From positions 1-64,000 of the forward strand of contig DASZZN010000007.1 of the NCBI GenBank assembly GCA_035544955.1: DNA of 64,000 bases, given 5' to 3'. Position numbers and translations under genes: made by a program. The notes below the pieces were generated by a model. It was not told where the DNA came from and ran no database searches. It worked only from the letters and a program-made list of their open reading frames with translations. Source of the stretch: Candidatus Dormiibacterota bacterium (GTDB lineage Bacteria > Chloroflexota > Dormibacteria > CF-121). Below are positions 30,571 to 40,039 of the stretch, in pieces. Position 1 is the stretch's first letter; every line of letters begins with the position of its first letter.

Positions 30571-31287
30571 TTACCGGGCAGCGTCCGCAGGGACCAGATA
30601 ACGCTGGTCCACTTCGACGGGGCGGTTGTAAAGGGCGGTGATGGCCGAGGGCTTAAAGCCTTTGACGACCAAATAAACGCCCAGCGAAAACTCCCATATC
30701 GCGATCGGGAACGCGGCCACCCCAATAGCACCATGCTGGCCGGTGAGACCGAAGAGTACGGCGACGTCCCCAGCGACCAGAAGGGTCGCGCCGACGAATC
30801 CCAGCAGCGGAAGCCACCGTGGCACCAGGCGCGACTGGTACAGGAGCGAGCCAATCAACAGGGCGTTGACGGCAGGAATGAAGCTCTGGCTGAGCAAGAA
30901 GATCCGGTCGTACATGCTGATCAGCGCATGGCCGGTAACCAACCCATTTGTTCCGGCTCCCGCCTGCTGCAAGGTCACGAGCGACAGGATGCACGCCACG
31001 CCAGCGAGGATGGCCCCGCCTTCCAGGGTTCGCGTGGCGGCGAAGCCCAGCGCGACTCCCTCGTTCTGCCTCTTGACCACCGGGAACAGCGCGACGGCGG
31101 TGCCGATGCCGGCGAGGGCCACGATCATCTCCAGGATGGCGCCGACGATGATGCCGGTGTTCGAGCCATGCCCGAGGATGTAGTTCGAAGCGCGCAGCGG
31201 ATTGTAGAGAAAGAGGGTCGGGATCGAGACGAAGCTGAGCAGGTAGAGCGCGCCCGCGGCAAACGCTGTTTTTCTAATTGGACTCAT
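30571..31287 (-). CDS. DUF4386-family membrane protein
   Basis: 238 residues and six hydrophobic helices. It begins with the family pattern RKTAFAAGALYLLSFVSIP and has the central HALISMYDRIFLLSQSFIPAVNALLIGSLLYQSRLVPRWL, characteristic of DUF4386. The family has no known biochemical role. AAGGAG lies upstream of ATG 31287. Two more DUF4386 genes are at the right end of the window. Confidence 0.85.
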   Translation of the reverse strand: MSPIRKTAFAAGALYLLSFVSIPTLFLYNPLRASNYILGHGSNTGIIVGAILEMIVALAGIGTAVALFPVVKRQNEGVALGFAATRTLEGGAILAGVACILSLVTLQQAGAGTNGLVTGHALISMYDRIFLLSQSFIPAVNALLIGSLLYQSRLVPRWLPLLGFVGATLLVAGDVAVLFGLTGQHGAIGVAAFPIAIWEFSLGVYLVVKGFKPSAITALYNRPVEVDQRYLVPADAAR

Positions 31288-31399
31288 CTGAAGCTCCTTG
31301 TTCTTAAGGTCATCGACGCGACGACCACCGACTTGATGTTCACGACGAGCGCGGCATCACCTGCCCCCATCAACCACCTCCCCTGTGATCGCCTTCATC

Positions 31400-31570
31400 T
31401 CAGCCTCCGTTGCTCCCGTACCGCAGCACGGCGTCGACGTAGTCTTCTCTGCGGGCCGCAGCCTCGCAGGCCGAGACGAACTCGATCAGCTCCGTCAGCT
31501 GTGCGTCGAGCGAGGCGATTGCTGTTGGTTCGTTGCGCGCGGTCTCGGCGTGACTGTTTAGCTCGTTCAT
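31400..31570 (-). CDS. small acidic protein (56 aa), unknown
   Basis: It begins MNELNSHAETARNEPTAIAS and continues LDAQLTELIEFVSACEAAARRED, a probable single amphipathic helix. The ATG at 31570 overlaps the preceding stop (TGATG) and has GGAG upstream. No family is recognised. The coupling to the gene upstream supports translation. Confidence 0.45.
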   Translation of the reverse strand: MNELNSHAETARNEPTAIASLDAQLTELIEFVSACEAAARREDYVDAVLRYGSNGG

Positions 31571-31791
31571 CACTCATCTCCTATGGAAAGTGCCGGGGTG
31601 GAAGACAGGCTTGTGACCTCGTAACCGTGCATGGCTTCGAGAAATGGTTGAAAGCTGCCACAAACCAGGCAGCAAACCCGGTGGCCGTCGACCTCGACCT
31701 CGGTGACCCCTATTGCCTGCGCGATTTGTCGCGCCGGAGGCGGGCCGACGAATGTCACCTCAACTCGCTGGATCGCTAGCTCCTTCGTCAT
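31570..31791 (-). pseudogene. stand-alone remnant resembling the C-terminal domain of a DrrA-type ABC ATPase
   Basis: 73 residues: QRVEVTFVGPPPARQIAQAIGVTEVEVDGHRVCCLVCG, then FLEAMHGYEVTSLSSTPALS. This pattern matches the DUF4162-like C-terminal domain of drug-exporter ATPases (compare the end of the protein at 20031). The usual SLEEIF ending is lost and no ATPase domain is encoded upstream. It may be a gene remnant or a small free-standing domain; the overlapping start of the next ORF suggests it is still translated. The family assignment is by eye. Confidence 0.4.
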
Positions 31792-31859
31792 ACTTGTCAG
31801 CCTGAGGCCGCAGCCTGCCGCGCGAATCGTCAGGATTACTGATTCGATGCGTAGTCACC

Positions 31860-34160
31860 ATGGCCAGACCTAAGCACCGGGTGGGCAATCTACCGGCGGA
31901 GGCGACGAGCTTCGTCGGCCGCCGCCGCGAGCTTGGCGAGATCAGAAAGAAGCTCACGACGGCCCGGCTCGTCAGCCTCGTGGGGCCAGGAGGGGTCGGG
32001 AAGACCCGCCTCGCACTTCGGATTGCAGCGGATCTCGGGCGTGGATTCGCGGACGGCGCCTGGTTGGTCGAGCTCGCCGACATTCGGGACGGGGCCCTCG
32101 TGACCAACGCCGTGCTCGCAGCCCTGGACCTCCGAGACCAAGCCGCTATGAAGCCGCTGCAGATCCTGCTCTCCGACTTGCAAGACAGGCAGCTATTGCT
32201 CCTCCTCGACAACTGCGAGCACCTCCTCGGAGACGTCGCTCCTCTGGTGACCGAAGTCCTTCGCGCCGCGCCAAGGCTGACGGTGATCACGACCACTCGA
32301 GAGCCGCTCCAGGTGCCAGGCGAGCACGTTATTCCCATTCCGCCGCTGCAGATCCCTCCTGGCGACGGAACGGTACCGCTCGCTCAGCTGCGACAGAACG
32401 AAGCCGTCATGCTGTTCAGTGAGCGGGCGGGAGCGGCATCGGGCACGTTCGAGCTCACCGGCTCCAACCAGGCGGTGGTCGTCGCGCTGTGCCGCCGGCT
32501 TGACGGCTTGCCGCTGGCGATCGAGCTCGCGGCGGTCAGAACCCGAGTGCTCAGCGTGGAGCAGATCCTCGATCGGTTAACTGACCGATTGGCGCTGCTC
32601 ACCGGCGGAGGCCGCGCGGCACTCCCGCGTCATCAGACGCTTCGAACGACGATTGACTGGAGTTACGACCTGTTGACGCCGGCCGAGCAAATGCTGTTCA
32701 GGCGGTTATGCGTGTTCGCCGGTCGATTCACGTTGGTGGATGTCGAGTCGGTTTGTACGTCCAATGAGGTGCCTGCCATGGGGGCGTTGGACATCCTGTC
32801 CGCTCTGGTCGACAAATCGCTGGTAACCAAAGAGGACGTCAGGGGACTTGCGTGCTATCGACTACACGAGACGCTGCGCGAATACGCCCGCCTGAAGTTG
32901 GGGGATGCACATGAGGAGGAACGTCTCGACGAGCGGTGCCTCGAGCACTACCGGACGACCTGTCTGCGATCGGCGGACAAGGCTCGGTACCGGCTTCTCG
33001 AGTGGCTCGCGTGGGCCGAGCTGGAAATCGACAACATCCGAGCGGTGCTTCAGCAATGCCTGGCGCGCGGCGACTTTGCGCGCGGGCTCGATATCGCCGC
33101 CTCGATGAAGTACTACTGGATCACGCACGGGACCACGGAGGCCGTGCGCTGGCTCGACCCACTGCTCGCGTCCGGCGAGGCGTCTCCGCTCACGCTTGTG
33201 CGGGCTTATTACCTTCGTGGTTGGTTGAGCCTGCTGCAGGCCGATCCCGCGGCCGCCAGGCCATGGATCGCGCGAGCCGTTGTGGCCGCTCGCGGGACGG
33301 GGCCAGCAGCGCTGTTGTCCGAGGCACTATCGATAGCCGCGACCGTCGAAAACATGGCTGGCGAGCATGAAGTGGCGAGACGCTACCTCGATGAGGCCGA
33401 AGCCATCACCGCGGGTCTGGATGACTTCCCCGCGACGATCGAGTTGGTGCAGTCTCGGGCGATTCACGCGATCTTCGAGGGGGACCTCCAGACTGTCAGA
33501 GCTGCGTCTTTGGAGGGCGTACGCCTCAGCCGAGAAGCCGGTGACCTGTACCAACTGGAAGCCATGCTTCGCAACCTCGGCATGGTGGGAATGATGTCAG
33601 GCGATCTTCATACCGCCAGCTCGCAGTTCCGCGAAGCCTTGCGGGTCGCTCGGCACGTCGACAACCGGCTGGGCCAGTCTTACGGACTCGGGGCTGCAGG
33701 CTGGTATGCGGCCAACACCGGCCAGGCGCGAGCAGCGGCACAGCTGCTCGGGGCAGCAGAAGCCGCGGGGAGGCAGACCGGCGCGGACATCATGGGCCCG
33801 TTTGTTCCAGTGCTGGCCCAGGCCAAAGCGTCGGCCAGGGGAGCGCTGGGATCGTCGAAGTTCGAGGCCGAATTTCAGGCGGGCGCCCGCTTGAGCCGCG
33901 TGGCGGCATTGCACCTCGCGCTTGGCGAATCCGATCAAGCCGAGGTCGCCGCGTCTGATGGCGCGGGGGGCGCACCCCTCGGAAAGCGGGAGCTGGAGGT
34001 CGCGCGGTTAGTCGCCGACGGGCTGAGCAACAAGCAGATCGCCGCCCGCTTGTTCATTTCCGATCGTACTGTCGCCACTCACGTGGGCAACATCCTGAAC
34101 AAGCTCGGGCTCAACTCACGCGCCCAGGTGGCGAGCTGGATGGCATCGTTGAATCGATGA
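31860..34160 (+). CDS. STAND/NB-ARC-type ATPase regulator with LuxR HTH
   Basis: 766 residues. N-terminal LPAEATSFVGRRRELGEI is typical of this group. Walker A VGPGGVGKTR at residues 41-50, Walker B LLLLLDNCEHLL near 111-122, and the LPLAIELAA motif follow. A winged helix (TTIDWSYDLLTPAEQMLFRRLCVFAG) and a TPR-like helical region come next. The C-terminal LuxR HTH reads LGKRELEVARLVADGLSNKQIAARLFISDRTVATHVGNILNKLGLNSRAQVA. It overlaps the MFS gene by 4 bases, so it probably regulates that transporter. No ribosome site is seen at ATG 31860. Confidence 0.9.
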   Translation: MARPKHRVGNLPAEATSFVGRRRELGEIRKKLTTARLVSLVGPGGVGKTRLALRIAADLGRGFADGAWLVELADIRDGALVTNAVLAALDLRDQAAMKPLQILLSDLQDRQLLLLLDNCEHLLGDVAPLVTEVLRAAPRLTVITTTREPLQVPGEHVIPIPPLQIPPGDGTVPLAQLRQNEAVMLFSERAGAASGTFELTGSNQAVVVALCRRLDGLPLAIELAAVRTRVLSVEQILDRLTDRLALLTGGGRAALPRHQTLRTTIDWSYDLLTPAEQMLFRRLCVFAGRFTLVDVESVCTSNEVPAMGALDILSALVDKSLVTKEDVRGLACYRLHETLREYARLKLGDAHEEERLDERCLEHYRTTCLRSADKARYRLLEWLAWAELEIDNIRAVLQQCLARGDFARGLDIAASMKYYWITHGTTEAVRWLDPLLASGEASPLTLVRAYYLRGWLSLLQADPAAARPWIARAVVAARGTGPAALLSEALSIAATVENMAGEHEVARRYLDEAEAITAGLDDFPATIELVQSRAIHAIFEGDLQTVRAASLEGVRLSREAGDLYQLEAMLRNLGMVGMMSGDLHTASSQFREALRVARHVDNRLGQSYGLGAAGWYAANTGQARAAAQLLGAAEAAGRQTGADIMGPFVPVLAQAKASARGALGSSKFEAEFQAGARLSRVAALHLALGESDQAEVAASDGAGGAPLGKRELEVARLVADGLSNKQIAARLFISDRTVATHVGNILNKLGLNSRAQVASWMASLNR

Positions 34161-35410
34161 CGGCTGCGCTGGCCCCTGAGTCGCCCGTAGCGCACAGGGT
34201 CGGATGGGGGTTCATCTCGCTCTACACGTTGGCGTTCATGAGCACCAACCTGGTGTTCCTCGCGCCGGTGCTGGTCACCTTGCCACTAAGGGTCAACTCG
34301 CTGGTGGGGCTCCAACAGGCACCGAAGAGCCTGGCGCTTGTCGCCGGGATCGGCGCGCTGGTGTCAATGTTCGGTAATCCGTTCTTCGGGAGGATGAGCG
34401 ACCGCACTTCGTCGCGGCTGGGCATGAGACGCCCATGGATGGTCATAGGCCTGGTGGGTGGTACCGTCGGCATCCTAATCGTGGCGTTGGCACCCAACAT
34501 CGCGGTCGTCCTCGTTGGATGGTGCATTGCCCAGCTATTTTTCAACGCGCTGCTCGCCGCCCTGGTGGCGGTATTGCCCGACCAGGTCGCGCGCGCGCAA
34601 CGCGGTCTGGTCTCCGGTGTCCTGGGCGTCTGTCTGCCGATCGCGTCGGTCAGTGGCACCTTTCTCGTCAAACTTTTCACCGGCCGCCCCATCGCTGCGT
34701 TCCTGGTCCCGTGCGCGACTGGCGGGCTCTTCATCCTGCTCTTCGCGATCGCGCTGAAGGACCGTCGGCTTGCCAGGGCGAGCAGGCCGACCTGGTCGCT
34801 GCGGGAATTCGCCAGCACCTTCTACGTCAAACCGCGGACCAGCCCAGACTTCGTTTGGGCCTTCGCTAGTCGCTTCATGTTCCTTCTGGCCTACGCCCTC
34901 CTGACCACCTACGAGGCCTATTTCCTGCTAAGCAAAATCGGCAGCGCCGTGGCCGACGTGCCGCAACAGATCTTCCTCGGCACACTCGCCCAGTCGGTCG
35001 TCATCATCGCCGCTTCGCTCATCGCCGGCAAGCTCTCTGACCGGACGGGCCGAAGGAAGATCTTCGTTTTCACCGCATCGATCGTGTACGGCCTGGCGAT
35101 GTTCGCGGTCGCGACCGCCAGCAATTTCAACGGATTCCTGGTGGGCTTGGCTATCAGCGGACTCGGCTTCGGCATTTATGCGGCCGTCGACCTCGCGCTA
35201 GTCGTCGACGTGCTACCGCACAAAGACAACGTCGCCAAAGATCTCGGCGTGTTCAACATCGCCGGCGCTCTCCCCTTCTCCATCGCGCCGGCGGGCGCGC
35301 CCGCCATCCTGGCGATCGGCAGCGGCAACTACGGCGTGCTTTACGCCTTCGCCGGCATCTGCGCCATCATCGGGGCCCTCGCCATCCTGCCGGTCAGGGG
35401 TGTCAGATAA
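34157..35410 (+). CDS. MFS transporter
   Basis: 417 residues and about 12 membrane helices. It carries the MFS loop motif between helices 2 and 3 ([23 protein letters not shown]) and its counterpart in the second half ([22 protein letters not shown]). The layout resembles the sugar/glycoside-like MFS group with a cytosolic central loop. Start ATG overlaps the LuxR gene stop (ATGA). The substrate is unknown. Confidence 0.9.
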   Translation: MTAALAPESPVAHRVGWGFISLYTLAFMSTNLVFLAPVLVTLPLRVNSLVGLQQAPKSLALVAGIGALVSMFGNPFFGRMSDRTSSRLGMRRPWMVIGLVGGTVGILIVALAPNIAVVLVGWCIAQLFFNALLAALVAVLPDQVARAQRGLVSGVLGVCLPIASVSGTFLVKLFTGRPIAAFLVPCATGGLFILLFAIALKDRRLARASRPTWSLREFASTFYVKPRTSPDFVWAFASRFMFLLAYALLTTYEAYFLLSKIGSAVADVPQQIFLGTLAQSVVIIAASLIAGKLSDRTGRRKIFVFTASIVYGLAMFAVATASNFNGFLVGLAISGLGFGIYAAVDLALVVDVLPHKDNVAKDLGVFNIAGALPFSIAPAGAPAILAIGSGNYGVLYAFAGICAIIGALAILPVRGVR

Positions 35411-35456
35411 AGTGGTCAAATGGCAGACAGGGCTCGTGAACCTAGAACAAGCATCT

Positions 35457-35936
35457 ATGGCTGAGAAGAAACCTGCAAAGAAGGCCACGCAGCGGTCCGC
35501 CAAGAGCACCACTGCGATCGGCAAGAGGTTCAGCGGATTTACGGACGAGGAGCGAGGCGCGATGAAGGCCCGCGTCCAAGAGATGAAGGCGGCCGGGAAC
35601 GAGGCGGACGGGGAAAGCGCCGTGCTCGCGAAGATCGCCGAGTTGCCGGCGCCGGATCGCGCCCTGGGAAGGCGGCTCCATGCGATCATCAAAGCCGGCG
35701 CACCAGCTCTCTCGCCGAGACTCTGGTACGGGATGCCAGCGTATGCCAAGGACGGCAAGGTCGTCTGCCACTTCCAAAGCGCGCAGAAGTTCAAGACGCG
35801 GTACGCGACGTTGGGATTTAGCGACGCGGCGAACCTCGACGAAGGCACCGTGTGGCCGGTCGCCTTCGCGCTGAAGCAGTTGACCGCCGCCGACGAGGCA
35901 AGGATCGGCGCGCTCGTGAAGAAAGCGGTGAGCTGA
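35457..35936 (+). CDS. DUF1801-family protein
   Basis: 159 residues. A Lys/Ala-rich N-terminus ([17 protein letters not shown]) is followed by the family core: [54 protein letters not shown]. Function is unknown. The ATG at 35457 was chosen over the in-frame start at 35400, which overlaps the MFS stop; a weak TAGAAC element lies eight bases before it. The second DUF1801 in the window lies inside the ribosomal operon. Confidence 0.8.
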   Translation: MAEKKPAKKATQRSAKSTTAIGKRFSGFTDEERGAMKARVQEMKAAGNEADGESAVLAKIAELPAPDRALGRRLHAIIKAGAPALSPRLWYGMPAYAKDGKVVCHFQSAQKFKTRYATLGFSDAANLDEGTVWPVAFALKQLTAADEARIGALVKKAVS

Positions 35937-36059
35937 GGACTGAGCTCGCCACTGGCCCCGCACTAGGCGGATCGCCGGTCCGTCTCCGATGAATACGCGG
36001 CACGGATGGAGTCTTCATCTTCGGCACGCCGTTTCCATCATCAAAAGAAGGAGCACCAC

Positions 36060-36878
36060 GTGAAGACCGATTGGACCACCGAGACGACGGGCACCGGCCT
36101 GTACGCCGAGGTCAACGGCATCAACCTCTATTACGAAACCTATGGAGCTGGGCGCCCGGTGATCCTGCTGCACGGTGGGCTTGGATCGGGCGAGATGTTC
36201 GGGCCGATTCTTCCAGTGCTCGCGGAGCGTCACCAGGTCGTCACCGTCGATCTGCAAGGACATGGTCGCACGGCTGACATCGATCGACCGATCAACGTCC
36301 GGCTCATGGCCGGTGACATCGCGGCACTGATCGACCACCTCGGGCTGGACAAACCCGACGTCGTGGGTTACTCGCTCGGTGGTGGTGTAGCGCTGCAGAC
36401 AGCCGTGCAGTACCCGGCGAAGGTCCGTCGGCTCGTCGTTGCCTCAGCGAACATCCGGCCCAATGCCATCTATCCGGAGATGCGGGCGCAACAGAGCCAG
36501 GTAAACGCCGCCGCAGCTGACTTCATGAAAGACACGCCCATGTACCAGCTGTACCAGCGGGTCGCGCCACACCCTGAGGACTTCCCACGGTTACTGACCA
36601 AGATCGGCGAAGCGATGTCGAAGGACTTCGACTTCACCGAGGACGTCCGCAGGCTCCAGGTGCCGACGCTCATCGTCGCTGCCGACGCCGACATGGCGCC
36701 GCCCAGCCACTACGTCGAGGTGTTCAAACTGCTTGGTGGCGGCCTCAAAGACGGCGGCTGGATGGGCGAGGGCCGGCCGAAGGGCGGCCACGCGCTCGCG
36801 ATCCTGCCGGGCCTGACCCACTACAACATCTTCAGCTCGCCCCTATTCGCCGCGGCTACTCTCACGTTTCTGGAATAG
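36060..36878 (+). CDS. alpha/beta-fold hydrolase
   Basis: 272 residues. Oxyanion region HGGLGSGEMF, nucleophile elbow GYSLGGG (Ser105), acid VPTLIVAADADMAPPSHY and catalytic His in LPGLTHYNIF. It is related to haloperoxidase or C-C bond hydrolase types; the substrate is unknown. The GTG start at 36060 follows AAGAAGGAG with good spacing. Its 3' end overlaps the convergent DUF952 gene by 17 bases. Confidence 0.9.
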   Translation: MKTDWTTETTGTGLYAEVNGINLYYETYGAGRPVILLHGGLGSGEMFGPILPVLAERHQVVTVDLQGHGRTADIDRPINVRLMAGDIAALIDHLGLDKPDVVGYSLGGGVALQTAVQYPAKVRRLVVASANIRPNAIYPEMRAQQSQVNAAAADFMKDTPMYQLYQRVAPHPEDFPRLLTKIGEAMSKDFDFTEDVRRLQVPTLIVAADADMAPPSHYVEVFKLLGGGLKDGGWMGEGRPKGGHALAILPGLTHYNIFSSPLFAAATLTFLE

Positions 36879-37287
36879 GCGGTGTCATGGTTTGGGCGGA
36901 GGGGACCGAGAAAGTAAAGGTGCCGTCCGTGCCGGCGGCCAGGGGCGTGGTGGCGACGACCGCATCGAGGTTGAGCGGACCGTAGACATGAGGGAAGAGC
37001 TCATGGCCGCCCTGAAGATCCTCGTATCGCACGTCGACCTTAAGCCTGTCGATCGCAATACGCAGGACGACCAGGTTCCCCACGCCGCGAAAGAACGCGT
37101 TGGCCACAAAAGAGACCTGCGCTTCGAAGGCGCAATGCACGAAGCCCACCTGGGCCAGCCTCAGCCCTCTCGTCGATAAGGCGTAGACGCCCTCCGTCTG
37201 CGCGTGCGCCCAGTCGGCCTCCGTCGTGATGTGGAAGATGTCTCGAGGTGCTGGCCCAGGGGCAACCGACTCAGGTGCGATTCCCAC
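36862..37287 (-). CDS. DUF952-family protein
   Basis: 141 residues. Motifs: IFHITTEADWAHAQTEGVY, GFVHCAFEAQV, LVVLRIAIDRLKVDVRYED and LFPHVYGPLNLDAVV, the signature of DUF952. The fold is related to ADP-ribosyltransferases, but the activity is unknown. It may start slightly downstream of 37287, since the first 14 residues are Pro/Ala-rich and not conserved. Confidence 0.85.
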   Translation of the reverse strand: MGIAPESVAPGPAPRDIFHITTEADWAHAQTEGVYALSTRGLRLAQVGFVHCAFEAQVSFVANAFFRGVGNLVVLRIAIDRLKVDVRYEDLQGGHELFPHVYGPLNLDAVVATTPLAAGTDGTFTFSVPSAQTMTPPIPET

Positions 37288-37427
37288 AACGTAACTCAGG
37301 CCCTGCTGTTGAGTCCCGGCGCCGGATGTGAGCCTGCCACTGTACCGCTTCCGCGGCTTCTGGGCGCTGCTCCGACCGAGGGCACCGATGTTATAGTCTC
37401 CACCCGGGGAAACGTCCCTTCCGCTAT

Positions 37428-38117
37428 ATGAATTTGGGGATCAGACCGGTATCAGTACTGATGAGGTCGCTTCTGTCGCGGGGCGCCCTGGTTTGGTTGA
37501 TCCTGCTGGCAGTGGTCGCGATCGGGTACGCCGCCCCGTCGCCGTATTCCGCTCCCACGCAGCATGCGTTGTTAGTGCAATCGGCGGCAGCCACCACGAT
37601 CCGGCAAATCTTCGACCCTGCATCCGAACTACTCCCACGGGAGGTGGCCCGCCGGACGCCAACGCCATCGGCGCAGCCCCGAGTTGTGGCCGCGCGGGTG
37701 CCGCAACGAACAGCCAAGCCGAAGCCGGTGCCCGCGTCGGCAGCGCCGTCCCAGGCCGTCGTCGGCAGCGGCCAATGGCGCATGATCAATCAGGACCGCC
37801 AGGCCGCCGGTCTAGCGCCGCTGCAATGGAGCCCCTGCCTGGCAAACGTGGCGACCGGGCAGGCGGCGCGCATGGCGGCACAGGGCTACATCTCTCATGC
37901 CAACGGCCGTAGCCTCGACCTCGCCTGTCACCTTGGCTCGCGGGCCAGTGAGAGCATCGGGTTCCAGGGAGGCGGCATCAACGATGCGGCCATGAACGCG
38001 TGGTTCATGGGCGATCCGATCCACCGGGCCAACATCATGGGGCCGTATCGCTACGTCGGCGTGGCCTGGGTGATCGCGCCCAACGGCACCGCCTATCTCG
38101 CCATCGAATTCGGTTAG
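37428..38117 (+). CDS. secreted CAP/SCP-domain protein
   Basis: 229 residues. N-terminal membrane/signal helix (LSRGALVWLILLAVVAIGYA), a Pro/Ala/Lys-rich linker (residues about 70-112) and a C-terminal CAP domain: MINQDRQAAGLAPLQWSPCLANVATGQAARMAAQGYISHANG, ESIGFQGGG, DPIHRANIMGPYRYVGVAWV. Two Cys are in the domain. It is probably exported or membrane-anchored and may bind wall or lipid ligands. An ATG at 37461 is an alternative start. A TATAGT at 37392-37397 could be the -10. Confidence 0.85.
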   Translation: MNLGIRPVSVLMRSLLSRGALVWLILLAVVAIGYAAPSPYSAPTQHALLVQSAAATTIRQIFDPASELLPREVARRTPTPSAQPRVVAARVPQRTAKPKPVPASAAPSQAVVGSGQWRMINQDRQAAGLAPLQWSPCLANVATGQAARMAAQGYISHANGRSLDLACHLGSRASESIGFQGGGINDAAMNAWFMGDPIHRANIMGPYRYVGVAWVIAPNGTAYLAIEFG

Positions 38118-38189
38118 CCCCCCAGACTGCTGAACGGTCGAAAGCTCATACCAGCCGCGCGATGACTTTCGTCGCCTGAGGCGGTCATA

Positions 38190-39538
38190 GTGAGCATGAT
38201 CCGAGAACGCCTTACCAGGACCCTGGACGGCGACATCCTCCTACCGGGAGATCCTGGCTATGACGCGGCGCGGGCGGTGTGGAACGCGATGGTCGACCGG
38301 CGGCCCCGTCTGATCGCTCGCTGCCGCAACGTCGCGGACGTGCGGTCCGCGGTGCGGGCCGCCCTCGATCTCAACCTCGAGATCGGCGTGCGTTGCGGCG
38401 GACACAGCGTGGTCGGCCACGGGGTCCGAATGACGGGCTGATGATCGATCTCACCCCGATGGGTGCGGTTCGTGTCGATCCGATCCGGAAGCGTGCGTGG
38501 GTGCAGGGCGGCGCACTGCTTGGTGCGCTCGACCGAGCGACCCTACTGCATGGTCTAGCCACGACGGCAGGAAACGTTTCGCACACAGGGGTCGGTGGCC
38601 TCACCCTCGGCGGCGGCATGGGCTGGCTAGCGCGGCAATATGGACTTTCGTGCGACAACGTCGCGGGGTTCGAGATGGTCACGGCCGACGGCGACGTCGT
38701 CCATGCAAGCCCTACGGAGAACGCCGATCTCTACTGGGGACTGCGCGGTGGTGGCGGCAACTTCGGCGTCGTCACTGAATTCGAATTCCGGCTCCACGAA
38801 GTCACACACGCCGCGCTCGTGACTGAGCTTTCATTTCCAATCGAGGCTGCTGACTCCGTGCTTCGCACCTGGCGTGACCTGAGCGCGGAGGCGCCCCGCC
38901 AAGCGACCTTCACCGCCAGCCTGGCGGGCGACCAGAACGTCGTCACGGTGGGGTTCGTCTGGGTGGGCCATCCACGGGCCGGCCACCCGCTACCAAGCAT
39001 GAAGCCGCTGGGCAGGCCGCTGACCGAGCATGTGGCCGAGCTGTCATACGTCGATCTCCAGCGGATGGATGACACTCCCCAGGGACACGCGCTGCGTCGA
39101 AATTGGAAGGGCCATTACCTCCGCGAGCTATCCAACGATGCAATTGAGTCCCTGTTGAAGAGCCGAACGGACCCACCGACCGGAGGTCTCCCAAGCATCG
39201 GCTTGCAGGCGTATGGCGGCGCGATCGCCGAGGTGCCCGATGAAGACACTGCCTTTGCCTTCCGCGACACGTCCTTCGAATACGTCGCCGCGAGTCGGTG
39301 GACCGATCCCGCCGAAGACGACACCCGAATCGGCCTGGCGCGGCGCACAGCCGCCGCTCTCGATCCGTTCGCTCGAGGCCAGTACGTCAATACGCTAAGC
39401 GACGAAGGCGCCGAAGGGGTGCGTCGCGCGTATCCGCCGGATAAGCTGGCGCGGCTGACCGCGCTCAAAGACAAATATGACCCACGGAACATCTTCCATC
39501 TCAACCACAATATTCCTCCCTCAGACCCACGTGACTAG
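38190..39538 (+). pseudogene. FAD-binding (BBE-like) oxidoreductase with a frameshift
   Basis: The N-terminal part (38190-38441) carries LIARCRNVADVRSAVRAALD and the covalent-FAD motif GVRCGGHSVVGHG (His72), then ends at TGA 38441. The next frame continues exactly where the family does: GLMIDLTPMGAVRVDPIRKRAWVQGGALLG, HTGVGGLTLGGGMGWLARQYGL, then to the C-terminal BBE motif YDPRNIFHLNHNI. A single-base change near 38425 (around the CGGGGTCCGAATGACGGG segment) joins the two. Total about 449 residues. Either a recent pseudogene or a sequencing error; everything else is intact. The start may be GTG 38190 or ATG 38196. Confidence 0.8.
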
Positions 39539-39591
39539 TCAGCCCGAAAAGGCTGGCAGCGACCGACGGACCGAGCGACCCCTAACCGCGA

Positions 39592-39613
39592 TACCTATAT
39601 CTATATGTGGTGC
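39592..39613. repeat. diverged copy of the CACCTATATATG-type palindrome
   Basis: TACCTATATCTATATGTGGTG resembles the 18-bp palindrome at 46008-46025 and 62677-62694, with an inserted CTATAT and one missing base. It lies between two convergent genes. Confidence 0.3.
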
Positions 39614-39634
39614 CTGCCGAGCCTCGGAAGACGG

Positions 39635-40039
39635 CTAGCCCTTTAACCACCGAACCGCCTCTTTGCGGCTGCCGAAGTATCCCGTCGGGAATCGACCGGG
39701 TTCCTCGCGCGCGGGCGGCTTGCCGACCATCGGCATCTCCGCTGGCATATGGAAGGCGAAGCTCACCACACCGGCGGCGTTGTAGCGCGGAATGATGTTG
39801 GCGTCCCTCCATCCTCCATCCATGAACGCCGGATTCATCTTGAAATTGGTGCCATCGATCAGGACGCGTGACCGGTGCAATCGCGCGACCTGATCGGCAA
39901 ACGTGGTCAGCCATTGCTGGAATTGTTCTTTGGACATCGACGCGGTGCTGTCGAACCAGCGCAACTCGATCACGTCGCTCGATGGGCGATCGATGATTTC
40001 ACCCCAGTCGTCCTCGTAAACGGACTTCGAGTCAGCCAT
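39635..40039 (-). CDS. small soluble protein, STAS-like
   Basis: 134 residues: VYEDDWGEIIDRPSSDVIELRWFDSTASMSKEQFQQWL, then LHRSRVLIDGTNFKMNPAFMDGGWRD. The pattern of strands and helices resembles STAS/SpoIIAA-like proteins, but no phosphorylatable Ser is obvious, so this is a guess. GGAGGAG precedes the ATG at 40039. The start overlaps the ArsR-SRPBCC gene by 8 bases, so they are co-translated. Confidence 0.6.
   Translation of the reverse strand: MADSKSVYEDDWGEIIDRPSSDVIELRWFDSTASMSKEQFQQWLTTFADQVARLHRSRVLIDGTNFKMNPAFMDGGWRDANIIPRYNAAGVVSFAFHMPAEMPMVGKPPAREEPGRFPTGYFGSRKEAVRWLKG

Noticed and set aside
37406-37420. GGGGAAACGTCCCTT upstream of the CAP-domain gene as a DosR-like box
   Set aside because: The arms are one base closer than in the other sites and the left arm is GGGGA, so the match is poor.
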